Assembly: GCA_965240325.2 (NCBI GenBank) | Contig: OZ251225.1 | Location: 620,001 to 684,000, forward strand | DNA from: Rebecca billardiae RCC1528 | Taxonomy: Eukaryota; Haptophyta | Direction: 5' to 3' | Length of the DNA stretch: 64,000 nucleotides | Part shown: piece by piece, positions 19,986 to 30,421 of the stretch | How the letters are laid out: the number at the start of each line of letters is the position of its first letter | How positions within the stretch are numbered: position 1 is the first letter of the stretch | Translations under genes and position numbers: made by a program | The notes under the pieces: generated by a model | The model's input: only the letters and a program-made list of their open reading frames with translations | What the model was told of the DNA's origin: nothing | Database searches by the model: none

Positions 19986-22487
19986 ATGACGACACGGATG
20001 GCATCGTCCGTGCTCCTCGCGACGGTCCTGGTCCTGGGCTGGGCGTCGGCAGCAGTGGGCAGCGGTGCGGGTGCCGACGCCGGGTTCCCCACCGCCCACG
20101 CGCCCGCGCACGCCGCGCGCACGCGTGCCGATGACGCCGCCTTTGCGAGCGACCCGATCGCGATGGCCAAGCCCCCGATCCGCGAGAGCTGGGATCAGCC
20201 GCAGCCCGACGACCCGCAGACCTTGTACGCGCTGGTCGCGGCGTCGATGCGGGCCCACGCGGAGCTTCCCGCCTTGGGCTACCTGCCCGTCGCCGGCGGG
20301 CCGGTGAGCTCGCGCGTGCACATCACGTACGCGCAGCTGTCGTACCTGGTCATGCGCGCGGCGCGCAGCATGCACGCGCTCGGGCTGCGCGCGGGCGAGC
20401 GGCTGATGCTGCTCGCGCCCAACTGCCCCGAGTGGGCGGTCTCTGCGTACGCAGCCAACGCGCTCGGCGCCGTGTACACCGCCATGTACCCGCAGGCGCA
20501 GCCGCGCGAGTGGGTGGAGATTGTGCGAGACGCGCAGCCGTCGCTGCTGGTCGTGGGCAACGCGACGCAGCTCGAGGCGCTGCACGAGGCGGCGCGCGCG
20601 GCGGGCGTGCGGCTGCCGCGCATGCGCGTCGTGGTGCTCGGCGGCGAGCACGACCGCGCCGGGCTGCTCGGCGCGTCCGGCCCGCCGCCGGACGCGGCGC
20701 GCGCGCGCGAGCAGCCCGCGAGCGCGCGCATGCGCCTGCGCGCCGCGCTGCGCGCGCGCTCGCCCCTCGGCTGGGCCGAGTTCTTGCAGGTGGGCGCGGA
20801 CAGCCCCGACGCCGTCCGGCTGGGCGCGGGCGGGCCCGCGTCGCTCTGCGCCCTCGTGTACACCTCGGGCACCACCGGCGTGCCCAAGGGCGTGATGCTC
20901 ACCAACTGGAACATCGTGAGCAACGTGCTGGGCGCGCACCACATGGGCGGCGTGCGCGCGGGCGAGCGCACCGCCTCCTTCCTGCCGTGGGCGCACGCGT
21001 TCGGATCGACGCTCGACCTGCACTTCATGCTCGGTGCGCGCCGCGCGCACCGCCGCGCGCCCATGGCTCGCCCACGGCTCACGCTCGCCCGCGCTGCGCG
21101 CTCGGCCGCGCCGCGCGCGCCGCTCCGCGGCCCCCTCCTGCTCGTGCCTCCGCGCGTGTCTGCTGCCTCCGCGCGTGTCTGCCTCCGCGCGTGTCTGCTG
21201 CCTCCGCGCGTGTCGCGCGCGCGCAGCCAAGGGCGCGCACCTCAACCTGATCTCCGACACGTCGCGCATCGTGGTGGAGGCGCAGGCGATCCGGCCGCAC
21301 GTGATGCTCGCCGTGCCCCGCGTGTGGGCCACCTTCCACGACCGCGTGTGCGCCGCGATGGAGGCCAGCCCGATCAAGCGGCGCCTCTTTGCCGCCGCGT
21401 GCGACGAGGCACGCTCGAGGCTCGGGCGCGCGCGCGTGGACGCGGTCGCCGTCCCGCCCGCGACGAGGCGGGACAAGGTGCGCGGCGGAGCGGCGCTCGG
21501 CGCGCGGCGGCGGCGCGCGCGCGCGCGCGCGTCGGCGCGCGCCCAGCCCCGGCGCCCCACCACCGCCCGTGCCCCCCTTCCGCGCCCCGCGCCGCCGCCC
21601 CCGCCGCCGCCGCGCAGCTGCTCGACGCGCTCGTGTGGCGCAGGGTGCGCGCGCGGCTGGGCGGCGAGCTGCGCCTCTCCATCTCGGGCGCGGCGCCGCT
21701 CGCGCCGCACATCTGCGACTTCTTGCGCATGGTGGGCATCGGCGTGCTCGAGGGGTACGGGCTGAGCGAGACGGCGCCCCTCGTCGCGGGCAACGGCGTG
21801 CACGGCCTCGCCTCGTGCGCGCGCGGCACCGTCGGCCACCCGATCCCGGGCGTGCGCGTCGAGCTCGTGCCGCCGAGCGGGTGGGCGGGCGCGACGAGCG
21901 CGGGCGAGGGCGAGCTGGTCGTGCACGGGCCCAACGTGATGCGCGGGTACTGGCGCAAGCCGCTGCAGACGCGGCGCGTGCTGCGTGGCGACGGCGGCTT
22001 CTGCACGGGCGACACGGCGGTGTGGACGCCCTCCGGCCACCTGCGCATCACCGGCCGGCTCAAGGAGCAGTTCAAGCTCGCCAACGGCCGGTACGTCGCG
22101 CCGGCCTCGCTCGAGGAGTCGCTGCGCCGCGCGCCCGTCGTCGCGCAGTGCTTGGTCGACGGGCGCGGCAAGCGCGCGCCGTTCGCGCTGGTCGTGCCCG
22201 AGCCGGGCGCGCTGCGCGCGCTGCTTGCCGCCAACGCGGTCGACGTGGGCGACGGCAGCCTGCGCGCCATGTGCGCGCAGCCCGCGGCCGCTCAGGTCGT
22301 GCTCGACGCGTTGCGCGCCGCGACCGCGGACCCGGCCGCTGGGTGGAAGCCCTACGAGCGGCTGCAGGCGGTGATCCTGGACGCGGACGAGTGGACGGTG
22401 GGCAACGGGCTACTCACGCCGTCGCTCAAGGTGAAGCGCCAGCCGGTGCTCGCGCGGCACGATGATGCGGTCGGCACCCTCGCTTGA
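19986..22487 (+). CDS. Long-chain acyl-CoA synthetase (AMP-forming)
   Basis: Three exons restore one 722-aa protein: 19986-21033, 21227-21477 and 21618-22487. The start ATG precedes a clear signal peptide ('MASSVLLATVLVLGWASA'), suggesting ER entry or plastid routing; the frame is also open upstream. The AMP-binding P-loop 'LVYTSGTTGVPKGVMLTN' is in exon 1, 'SISGAAPL' and 'GYGLSETAPLVAGN' in exon 3, then 'GDTAVWTPSGHLRITGRLKEQFK' split here as 'GDTAVW' and 'ITGRLKEQFKLANGRY', and 'NGLLTPSLKVKR' with the late lysine region. The enzyme would activate fatty acids with ATP and CoA for lipid synthesis or beta-oxidation. Both introns are in GC-rich low-complexity DNA; intron 1 contains a minisatellite. 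Exact chain-length preference cannot be read from sequence. Confidence 0.88.
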   Translation: MTTRMASSVLLATVLVLGWASAAVGSGAGADAGFPTAHAPAHAARTRADDAAFASDPIAMAKPPIRESWDQPQPDDPQTLYALVAASMRAHAELPALGYLPVAGGPVSSRVHITYAQLSYLVMRAARSMHALGLRAGERLMLLAPNCPEWAVSAYAANALGAVYTAMYPQAQPREWVEIVRDAQPSLLVVGNATQLEALHEAARAAGVRLPRMRVVVLGGEHDRAGLLGASGPPPDAARAREQPASARMRLRAALRARSPLGWAEFLQVGADSPDAVRLGAGGPASLCALVYTSGTTGVPKGVMLTNWNIVSNVLGAHHMGGVRAGERTASFLPWAHAFGSTLDLHFMLGARRAHRRAPMARPRLTLARAARSAAPRAPLRGPLLLVPPRVSAASARVCLRACLLPPRVSRARSQGRAPQPDLRHVAHRGGGAGDPAARDARRAPRVGHLPRPRVRRDGGQPDQAAPLCRRVRRGTLEARARARGRGRRPARDEAGQGARRSGARRAAAARARARVGARPAPAPHHRPCPPSAPRAAAPAAAAQLLDALVWRRVRARLGGELRLSISGAAPLAPHICDFLRMVGIGVLEGYGLSETAPLVAGNGVHGLASCARGTVGHPIPGVRVELVPPSGWAGATSAGEGELVVHGPNVMRGYWRKPLQTRRVLRGDGGFCTGDTAVWTPSGHLRITGRLKEQFKLANGRYVAPASLEESLRRAPVVAQCLVDGRGKRAPFALVVPEPGALRALLAANAVDVGDGSLRAMCAQPAAAQVVLDALRAATADPAAGWKPYERLQAVILDADEWTVGNGLLTPSLKVKRQPVLARHDDAVGTLA
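21142..21217 (+). repeat. Intronic minisatellite
   Basis: Four to five copies of cctccgcgcgtgtctgctg and shortened forms lie inside intron 1 (21034-21226) of the acyl-CoA synthetase gene. Confidence 0.8.
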
Positions 22488-22943
22488 GCGTTTGTCATCA
22501 GTGCATTGTGCAACCGCGCAGTGCGGCTTTCCGGGCCAGGCTGCTCGCACTGCGGCTGGCATGCCACGCTCATGTGACCATGGGCATGTGCGGCCCGGAC
22601 CACGCCCGACGCCGGTCGACGCGGTGCCGCCGGAATCGCCGGATCTAGACTGTTAGTCTACGACTAATTAGAGTCTAAATAGTAAATAGAATCTTCCGCC
22701 CCGGCCACGCGACACAGATTATTCAATAACTTCAAGGCCATCATGGCTGAGGCATGAGCCGCGGTCACTGGTCAGACCGCGGCGGCGCCCGGCGGGGCGC
22801 GGCCCGGCCGCGGCGCGGAACCGGCCCGCCGCCCCGCGCGGCCGACCCGGCACGATCGCGTCGCCGATCGGGCCGGGACTCCGGTGCCCGGGCGGCTGAC
22901 ATGCTGATGCATAATACCCTGAGCACAAGTTTATTCTTTCGAC

Positions 22944-23102
22944 AGCTTCGACAAAACAACAAGACCCCCCATCGTCGACGCAAGCGCTCGTTTTCCCAGC
23001 ATTGGTACCGTGGTACCTCTCAGGCTGCCTGCACGTCCGCGGGGAGGCCGAGACTGGTCGGACGCCATCGGCGATGGGGGGTCTTGTTGTTTTGTCGAAG
23101 CT
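22944..23102. repeat. 31-bp perfect inverted repeat, 97-nt spacer
   Basis: Arms 22944-22974 and 23072-23102 are exact reverse complements (left arm starts agcttcgacaaaacaaca). The flanks do not obviously extend the symmetry and I see no clear target-site duplication. It could be a small MITE-type element or a hairpin in the leader of the p25-alpha gene 234 bp downstream. Confidence 0.85.
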
Positions 23103-23335
23103 GCGGCCGGAATTATTCAGAGCAAGTGAGGCACCTCGCGCCGAATGAATTGCGAATAATTGCTTTCGCTTCATGGGTCCGAGGGAAACTTCATCACCAC
23201 CAACTGCCACCTCAGAGGTTCCACAAACCAGCCATTCTAATAAGTCGTTCACACCCGCACCGGCCGTCGTCCTCCATATCCGATCGACAACGTCCCGCGA
23301 ATCGGTGTGACACCGCGCTCCCGCCTTCCGGCGCG

Positions 23336-23869
23336 ATGTCGCCAACACTCCGCGAACCGATCAACTCGCTCGCGAAGATCTACACGCAATACAGCGCATC
23401 CAGTGGGTTGACTGAGGGCTCGAGCACTGGCTTGACGTCTCGCAGATTCTTCGACCTCTGCCACGACTGCAGCCTCGCAGAGAACGCTGTGTCGAGCGTC
23501 GCCATCCTTCACATGTCCTTCATGCGAGCCGCACGTTCATCCTCAGGGAGCGCCGAGCCTGCACACGCGATGGCACACTCAGCAGACTGGGGCGAGAAGA
23601 AAATCAACTTCAGCCAATTCCTCCTCGCCCTCGACTACATGGCCGCATCACGAGGCGTGCCCCCTGAAGTCCTGCATGAGCGCATTGTGCGCAAGGCGCG
23701 CAACTCGGGCAGCCCACATGGCGCGCGCACACGCTCCGCGCCGCCGTCGAACGTGAATGGCGTCGGAGTCTACGACGGTCGGCGGCTATACACAGCATTG
23801 TCACGAAACCATTCGGGCTCGCCGCATAACCGGAGAACATGGAACGTCGGGCAGACACTCCAGTCGTGA
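23336..23869 (+). CDS. p25-alpha (TPPP) family protein
   Basis: A 177-aa protein from the ATG at 23336; the frame is open upstream, but that part crosses the inverted repeat and is not conserved-looking. The p25-alpha core is visible: 'LAKIYTQYSAS', 'FFDLCHDCSL', then 'KKINFSQFLLALDYMAASRG', matching the family's Phe-xx-Leu-Cys-x-Asp-Cys and 'I-x-F-x-x-F-x-x-AL' pattern. The C-terminal 'GVYDGRRLYTALSRNHSGSPHNRR' region, split around 'GVYDGRRLY' and 'SGSPHNRR', resembles the family's 'RL-TD-x-x-YTGSHKERF' tail. Members bundle or stabilise microtubules and are associated with flagella and cilia, so a flagellate is implied. Assignment rests on motif recognition only. Confidence 0.7.
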   Translation: MSPTLREPINSLAKIYTQYSASSGLTEGSSTGLTSRRFFDLCHDCSLAENAVSSVAILHMSFMRAARSSSGSAEPAHAMAHSADWGEKKINFSQFLLALDYMAASRGVPPEVLHERIVRKARNSGSPHGARTRSAPPSNVNGVGVYDGRRLYTALSRNHSGSPHNRRTWNVGQTLQS

Positions 23870-25477
23870 CGCCTGACGGGCCTCGATTTGCGCGCAGTTG
23901 TGACCGCACGACTCGGCACGACTGACTGACGGGCAGCGTGGTCCTACCATCTAGGTCTTCCGTCGTAGTAGTTGTACACTAGTACACTGTAGTGAGTGTG
24001 ACGACATCCTGAGAGTAGTAGCATTGACACTGACAGACGCGCGGCCGGCCGGAGAGACGAGTGACGACTGAGTGCCCCGCAGAAGTATACTAATATTATA
24101 ATTACTGATAGCTAAGCGCTAGTCAGATTAACACTACGACCGAGTCAGTTATATAAATCATTTCACGGCTCGCGCGGCAAGCAGCGAGGTGACGCAGGCC
24201 CGCGGGCTTAATACTACGACCGAGTCAGTTATATAAATCATTTCACGGCGCTCGCGCGGCAAGCCGCGAGGTGACGCAGGCCCGCGGCAGGGCCCAGGCG
24301 ACGCCCGCGACATTTCTGATTACTATTCATATCAAAACAATTAGCGCGCTATATATATAGCTAGCTAGCAATTCATTTGACAGTGAGTGAGGAGTGCCGA
24401 TTCAGGTCACTGCGTCTGCCGTCGCCCAGCCGGCAGCCTACGACGGTACAGAAGTGCGTCAGCCGAAGCAACTTAGTCTTAGACAGAATTCAGACTAAGA
24501 GTAAGAACATCAGCCTGATCAGGATTCAGGGATTCGTCAGCTCGATCGAGTACTTCGTCTAAGGTCACTCTTTGCGATCCGTGACTCGGATCACGCGACA
24601 CGCCACACGGGCACGGCCCACGGCCACGGGGGCACTGACACTCGTGGGCGTGGCGCTCGGCGCGCTCGCCACGCTCTCCGCGTCTGACTCGGACGGCACC
24701 GCCCCGCGGCCGCGTTATCGAGAAGGACGCCGCCGGCCCGCTGGGGAGTCAGGACCCGCATCATAGTGCGGTTCCTGAGTCCCGTTTCTAACTGGAACGG
24801 CGTGCAACGCTAGCTTGCATCGCTCGGTGGAGCCTCAGCAGTGACAATGATATACGACACGAATCGTCATCATCAGTCACGAACGGTCGACGGTCCCGCC
24901 TACTCCCCGACTAACCGTGCTCGCCGCGCAGCGCTCTCGAGCTTGGCGAGTCCCGGTCGGGGTCCCGGACACGGCCCGGGCGCACTTAGCATCGGCAGTG
25001 ACTCCGGGCACTAGCTCGGGCCGCGCGCCCGGTCAGGCCCGGCGACGAAGAGTCGCCGTCGGGCGCCCGTCGGCCGCCCGGGCCGCGCGCCGCGCGGCCC
25101 GCCGGCCGCGGGCCGGACCGCGGGGCAGGCCCGCTTCAGCTCAAGTGACCCTGCCCGGTGGCTGCTGCGACGGCTCACTGCTGGGCGATCATCCTCACAT
25201 CAGAGGAATTACCGACACGTGGTGTCGCCGCGGACCAGTCACAGTGCTGCTGAGTAGCCAACCGACACCCGCACCGTCCGCGCGGTCAGCCCCGAGCCCG
25301 TCCGCGGGTCTGAAGGGCCGTCCGCCTGCCGCCGTGCGACGACATCCACGGCCACACTGTGGCCCGGTCGACGCACGCCTCACTGGCAGGCGGCCAGCTC
25401 GCCACCATCGGACCAGCGCCGCCTCCACCGCGGCCGAAGTCGTCCTAGCACCGCAGATCACTGAGCACTCAGATCGG
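23870..25477. other. Long intergenic region
   Basis: I see no convincing gene here. It contains an 80-bp tandem duplication (24128-24290), short AT-rich segments near 24330-24370, and GC-rich DNA from 24570 onward with open frames that show no known domain. The open frame starting at 24917 on the plus strand is the antisense shadow of NFS1 beyond 25478. Confidence 0.45.
24128..24290. repeat. 80-bp tandem duplication
   Basis: Two copies starting at 24128 and 24208 (ttaatactacgaccgagtca) differ at only a few positions. Each contains an AT-rich block (gttatataaatcatttcac) followed by a GC-rich block. Confidence 0.88.
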
Positions 25478-27272
25478 TCAGTGCTGCGTCCACTGGATTT
25501 TGCTCAGGTCGACGCCCTCCTGCACCATCTCCCAGAGCGGGCTCATCTGGCGCAGGCGCTCCACGTGCCGCACGCACATGTTGATCGCGTGGTCCACCTG
25601 CGCGTCGCAGCGGCGCGGATGCCAGGCGCGCGCCGGGCGACCCGTGTGGTGAGCAGCCCGCGGGGGCGGCCGCGCGGCCGCGGACGCTGCGGGGCCACCG
25701 GCCGCGCTGGCACGCACCTCGCCCTCGGTCGTGAAGCGGCCGATGCCGAAGCGGATGGAGGTGTGCGCCATGTCCTCCTCGACGCCGAGCGCGCGCAGCA
25801 CGTACGACGGCTCGAGCGAGTCGCTCGTGCACGCGCTGCCGGACGAGACCGCAATGTCCTTGAGCGCCATGATCAGGCTCTCACCCTCCACGTACGCAAA
25901 CGACACGTTCAGGTTGCCGCAGTAGCGCTGGTCGACGTCGCCGTTGATCGTGATGTGCGGGACCCTCTCGACGAGCGCCGTGCGCAGCTTCTGCGAGAGG
26001 CGGCTGATGTGCGCCGCGTCGCGCTCCATCTCGTGGGCGGCGACCTCGCACGCCGCGCCGAGCCCGACGACGAGCGGGTGCGGCAGCGTGCCCGAGCGGA
26101 GGCCGCGCTCCTGCCCGCCGCCGTTGATCACGGGCTCGAGCCTCACGCGCGGTCGCCGCCGCACGTACAGCGCGCCGACGCCCTTCGGGCCGTACACCTT
26201 GTGTCCCGAGATGGACATAAGGTCCACGTTCCACGCATCCACGTCCACGGGGATCTTGCCGAGCGCCTGCGCCGCGTCGCAGTGGAAGAAGACCTGGCGG
26301 AGGCACGCACGCCGTGCAGGGGCGCGCGCAGATGGTGAGAGGCGCCGACGCCCGCCCGGCGGCGCCCGCCCAGCCGCCCAGCCGCCAGCGCTCGGGGATG
26401 CGCGCCGGGCGCGCAGCCGGCTCCTCGCCCGCGCGCTCGCCCGTCGCCTCCCTCGCCCGCGCACTCCGCGGCGCGCGCCCGCGGCCGCCGGCGCGGCGCG
26501 GCCAGCTGTGCGCGGCCGCACCTTCTTCTGCCTGCACAGCCGGCCAATCTCCTCGACCGGCTGCAGCACGCCGATCTCGTTGTTGATGGCCATCACGCTG
26601 ACGAGCGCGGTGTCGTCCGTGATCGCCGCCTCCAGCTGCGCCATGTCGACCAGCCCGTTCGTCTGCACGGGCAGGTAGGTGACGCGCATGCCCTCGGTCT
26701 CCATCTGCCTGCACGAGTCGAGCACGCACTTGTGCTCGGTCGAGACGGTGATGATGTGGTTCTTCTTCGGGCGGTAGAAGCGGCCGACGCCCTTGATGGA
26801 CACGTTGTTGCTCTCGGTCGCGCCCGATGTGAAGATGATCTCCTTCGGGTCCGCGCTGATCAGGTCCGCCACCTGCTGGCGCGCGTGCGCCACGCCGTCG
26901 GCCGCCTCCCAGCCGTACGAGTGCGAGCGCGAGTGCGGGTTGCCATACATGCCGGTCATGTGCGGCAGCATGGCGTCGAGGACGCGCGGGTCCATCGGAG
27001 TCGTCGCCTGCGCATGGCGCCGCGCGAGGACCCACCAGTGAGCCTCACTCAGGGCGTGGATGCGCTCCGCGCAGCGCATGCCGCGCCCATGCGCCGTCGC
27101 GCGCGCGCATCCGCGCGCGCACGCCTACCTGCGAGTCCAGGTAGATGGCCTTGCCGGGCAGTGCCTCGCCGGCAATGCTAAAGGACGCCGACGGATGCGT
27201 CGCCGACGACAGCCGGCGGCTCCCGCGCCGCGCATGCGCGGTCAGTCCGAGTGCGCGCCTCATGCCCCTCAT
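25478..27272 (-). CDS. NFS1: Cysteine desulfurase, mitochondrial type
   Basis: Four exons give a 441-aa protein: 27129-27272, 26522-27007, 25718-26293 and 25478-25597, all joins at codon boundaries. Exon 1 is an Arg/Ala/Ser-rich presequence ending 'KAIYLDSQ', which joins '[15 protein letters not shown]'. The PLP lysine lies in '[12 protein letters not shown]', the His in '[11 protein letters not shown]', and the catalytic Cys in the eukaryotic-type loop '[21 protein letters not shown]' (split: Cys in SGSACTS). The C-terminus ends 'SKIQWTQH', as in NFS1 proteins. It releases sulfur from cysteine to build Fe-S clusters on ISCU with frataxin and ISD11, and supplies tRNA thiolation. The last intron (25598-25717) is a multiple of three without a stop, so retention would add 40 residues near the C-terminus. 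Confidence 0.95.
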
Positions 27273-27509
27273 CCACTTCGCTCGTGCGCGCGCGCCACCC
27301 CCGCTTTGATGCAGGCGGCCCAGTTTTACCCGGACAGGATGTACGTTAGAGAAGATGCCGGAATCCTGTCAAGCGAGCGCTCGCGCCCCCAGCCGGAGCG
27401 CTCGCGCACGGTTTGAACCGCCGAGCTTTTTCCAGTTGGCGCGTTCAGTCGGCCAGTGGCAAGGGCTCCCAGCGGCGGCGCCCGAGCGCCCGCGACCTCG
27501 CGACGCAGC
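27273..27509. promoter_or_regulatory. Divergent intergenic region, NFS1 / OB-fold gene
   Basis: 237 bp separate the outward-facing ATG codons at 27272 (minus) and 27510 (plus). Both promoters must lie here; no TATA box or other element is obvious. Confidence 0.4.
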
Positions 27510-29846
27510 ATGTCGGGCGCGGGGCCGCCGGCTCTCACGCGTGATGGAGTCAGCCGGCTGCGCCTGGAAGAGGGCTGGCGCTCGGATGTCGGCGGCCTTT
27601 CCGCGGAGCCGCTCGTGCTCCAGCTCACGCAGCTGCGCCGCTTCGCCATCGACCGCGACTTCCAGAGCATCAACGGGATGAACGTCGCGCTGCCGCCGTG
27701 CGCGGACGCGTTCGAGCTCACGCTCTCCGACGGCAAGGGCACCAAGCGCTGCGTGCTCAGCACGCTGCTCAACCGCGCCGTGTATCGCGGCAAGCTCAAG
27801 CCGCACGCCGTGCTCCGCGTCGCCAAGTTCAAGCACCAGCGCGCCCTCGACCAGGACCTCTCGGAGCCGCCGACCGTCGTCCTCACCGACCTCGAGCCGA
27901 TCGGCGTGGCGGACGGCGTGATCGAGGCGGTGCAGGGCGCGCCGCCCGCCGCGACGGACCGCGAGCTGACGAGCGACAGCCCCATCGCCGGCGCCCGCCG
28001 CTTCTTCCTCCGGCTCGAGTGCAACAGCGTGCTGGTCACCGACAAGTGGCGGCGCGATCCGAGCGAGGCGCTCGACCTCGACCTGACGGCCGCGGCGGAC
28101 GAGCGGCGCGAGGAGGAGGACGGTGGCGAGAGCGACGAGCAGACGCTCGACGTGAACGACGGGCCTGCGCGCAAGCTCGGCCGCGCGGCCGCGCGCGCGC
28201 CGTCGATCCAGGCCGTGCTCGCCGAGCACATTGACGCGCACGCGCGCGGCACGCGCAAGAATCGGAAGCGCACCGCCGCCGGCGCGCCGGCGGGTGGCCG
28301 CGACCCCGAGATGCTCGTCGGCCGCGTGGTGCGCAAGGGCGCGCTGACGCACTTCGCCAAGCCCGAGCACACGGGCAAGGAGTCCGCGTACCCCATCTTC
28401 TTCTCGCTCGCGCTGCAGGACAGCGAGGGCGGCGAGATCGAGCTGAGTGTGTGGAACTACGCGTGCGTGCGCTTCTGGGGAGCCGTGCAGCTCGGCGAGG
28501 TCGTCCTCGCCACCCACTTCCGCATGAAGCCGCCGCGCGTGCACAGCGGCGGGGGCGACGAGGCCGCCGCGCCCGCGGCCGCGCGGTGGGAGGCGGCGAT
28601 CAACGCGTCCAACCCCACGGGCCGGCTGCTCGCGCTCTCAGCCGACGACCTGCGCGGGCTGCGCGCGACCGCGCTGCCGGCGCGCGTCGACGTGCCCGTG
28701 TGCCAACCGTGGAGCGTGCAGCAGGCGCTCGCGCTCTCGGCGGAGCACGCCGAGCCGTGCGACGTGTTCGGCGTGCTGGTGCACGCGACCGAGCCCGTGC
28801 GGCTGGCCGTGAGCTTCGCCGCGCCCGCCGCACCCGCCGCGGGCAGGCCGCCGCTCGACCCGGCGATCGCCTCCGAGCCGAGCGCGTTCGCGTACGGCCG
28901 CTGGCTCACGCTCGCCGCCGCGGCCGAGCCCGAGTCGGGCGCGCGCGCGGCGGCGGGCGCGCGCGGCGCGCAGCCGACCTCGCGCGCGCTGCGCGTGTGG
29001 ATGGAGGAGCGCGCGTGCGATCAGCTCGGCGGCGCCGCGCCCATCGGCGCGCGCCCGATGGTCGTCGTGCTCACCGCGCTGCGCGTGGTCGTGGGCGGCG
29101 CCGGCCGCGCCCGCTACGCTCGGTGCACGCCCCTCAGCCTGGGCGCGCGCGCGCACAAGCTGCTGCCCAACGACCCGCGCGTGCGCGCGCTGATCGACGC
29201 GCTGCGCGACCAGCCGACGCTCGGCGCCGCGCTGCAGAGCGCCCACGCCCTCGAGCCCGCCCTGCTCCTCGTGCCCGCGCCCGCGTGCGCGCTGCTGCCG
29301 CGCGACGCGTTTGGGTCCAAGGCGGAGCTGGCCGCACTGCCGCTGCTGGCGGCGCCGAGCGCGCTCGCGCCCGCGCCGACGTGCGCCGTGTCGCAGCTGG
29401 CCGAGGTCGAGGCGCGGCTGCACGCGCAGCAGCAGCGCATGGTCGTGCTGCGCGGCGTCGTGCGCGCGCTCCACGCCCGCCCGTACCTCCCGACCGCGTG
29501 GATGTTCGAGCTGAGCGTCAGCGACGCTGCCGACGACGAGGGCGCGCCCGTCGTGCTCGCCGTGCGCGTGCCAATCGAGGGCGCCGTGGACGCGCGCGCG
29601 CGGCTGCGCGCTTTGCTCGGGCTGGAGGAGGAGGGCGACGGCGTGCCCTCCGCCTACCAGCCGGGTGCGCCGCCCGAAGCGCTCGCGCGCCTCGTCTTCG
29701 CCGAGATCGACGGCAGGCAGGCGGACTGCGCGGTCGACCTGCACTTCCGAGGCGGCGACGACGCCGTGACGCGGCAGCTCGCGGCCGCCTTCTGCGCGCC
29801 GCCGGCAGGCTCCGGCGCCGTCGGCCGTGGTGCGCAGCAGCGATGA
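27510..29846 (+). CDS. RPA1/RADX-like OB-fold single-stranded DNA-binding protein
   Basis: An intronless 778-aa protein from the ATG at 27510. Residues ~40-150 look like an RPA1-N-type OB fold: 'LQLTQLRRF', 'FELTLSDGKGTKRCVLST', 'NRAVYRGKLKPHAVLRVAKF' and 'VVLTDLEPIG'. An acidic linker ('ERREEEDGGESDEQ') follows. A second OB-like block at ~265-345 contains 'MLVGRVVRKGALTHF', 'YPIFFSLALQDSEG' and 'IELSVWNYACVRFWGAVQLGE', split by position. A third part with 'VLRGVVRALHARPYLP' and 'FELSVSDAADD' lies near 640-680. The order and the split OB folds recall RADX, a metazoan RPA relative acting at replication forks, more than RPA1 itself, and no zinc-ribbon is visible. Family-level call is moderate; orthology to RADX is tentative. 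Confidence 0.6.
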   Translation: MSGAGPPALTRDGVSRLRLEEGWRSDVGGLSAEPLVLQLTQLRRFAIDRDFQSINGMNVALPPCADAFELTLSDGKGTKRCVLSTLLNRAVYRGKLKPHAVLRVAKFKHQRALDQDLSEPPTVVLTDLEPIGVADGVIEAVQGAPPAATDRELTSDSPIAGARRFFLRLECNSVLVTDKWRRDPSEALDLDLTAAADERREEEDGGESDEQTLDVNDGPARKLGRAAARAPSIQAVLAEHIDAHARGTRKNRKRTAAGAPAGGRDPEMLVGRVVRKGALTHFAKPEHTGKESAYPIFFSLALQDSEGGEIELSVWNYACVRFWGAVQLGEVVLATHFRMKPPRVHSGGGDEAAAPAAARWEAAINASNPTGRLLALSADDLRGLRATALPARVDVPVCQPWSVQQALALSAEHAEPCDVFGVLVHATEPVRLAVSFAAPAAPAAGRPPLDPAIASEPSAFAYGRWLTLAAAAEPESGARAAAGARGAQPTSRALRVWMEERACDQLGGAAPIGARPMVVVLTALRVVVGGAGRARYARCTPLSLGARAHKLLPNDPRVRALIDALRDQPTLGAALQSAHALEPALLLVPAPACALLPRDAFGSKAELAALPLLAAPSALAPAPTCAVSQLAEVEARLHAQQQRMVVLRGVVRALHARPYLPTAWMFELSVSDAADDEGAPVVLAVRVPIEGAVDARARLRALLGLEEEGDGVPSAYQPGAPPEALARLVFAEIDGRQADCAVDLHFRGGDDAVTRQLAAAFCAPPAGSGAVGRGAQQR

Positions 29847-30421
29847 GTGCCGCGCACCGAGTCCAGGCGCGGCGTGGTCGAGGCGGCGTGTGCCAGGCAC
29901 ACGAGACGCGATTATCTCGAGAGGCCCGCACGGCATATCCGCATATCCAGCCAACCATCAATATGGCGCTGCTGCCAGCGGCAACTGGCAGTGGATCCAA
30001 CGTCTTGCGTCAGTTTGAGGCAGCATCGACTTCGAGATCATCACCGTCAGCAGTGGCATCATGCTGATCATCGAATCGCGCTCTAGCGCGCGCTGCTATA
30101 TTCTGACTCATGAGTATGATGTATAGATATAGCCATCTCACTCATTATCATCGTCGTCGGACCGTAGAGTCAGACCATCATTGGCGAGTGGCGACCGCGT
30201 AGGCGCGTAGTGGGCGTGGCGTTGGCCGTTGCCCTGAGGGCCTGAGGCTCCGGCCGAGCCCGAGGTCGAGGAGGGCCGAGAGCCGAATGGCGATATATTC
30301 GTGCGACGAATTCCCGTGCCGCCGGCGGGCCGCCGTGCCAAACCGCCCGGGCGCAGGGAAGCGTGCCCATCGGCCGGCCGCGCAGCTCGCCTCACCCCCA
30401 GGCTCGCACACGCGTCGCCGG
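29847..30421. other. Convergent intergenic region
   Basis: It lies between the 3' ends of the OB-fold gene (plus) and the sugar transporter (minus). I see no gene; it should hold both 3' UTRs. Confidence 0.4.

Noticed and set aside
19767-22487. Single 906-codon frame across the acyl-CoA synthetase
   Set aside because: It reads through intron 1 in the wrong frame; the conserved stretch 'GAHLNLISDTS' is in another frame and only the three-exon model joins all motifs.
27456-27509. Start of the OB-fold protein at 27456
   Set aside because: The codon is GTG; the first ATG in frame is 27510 and conserved sequence begins after it.
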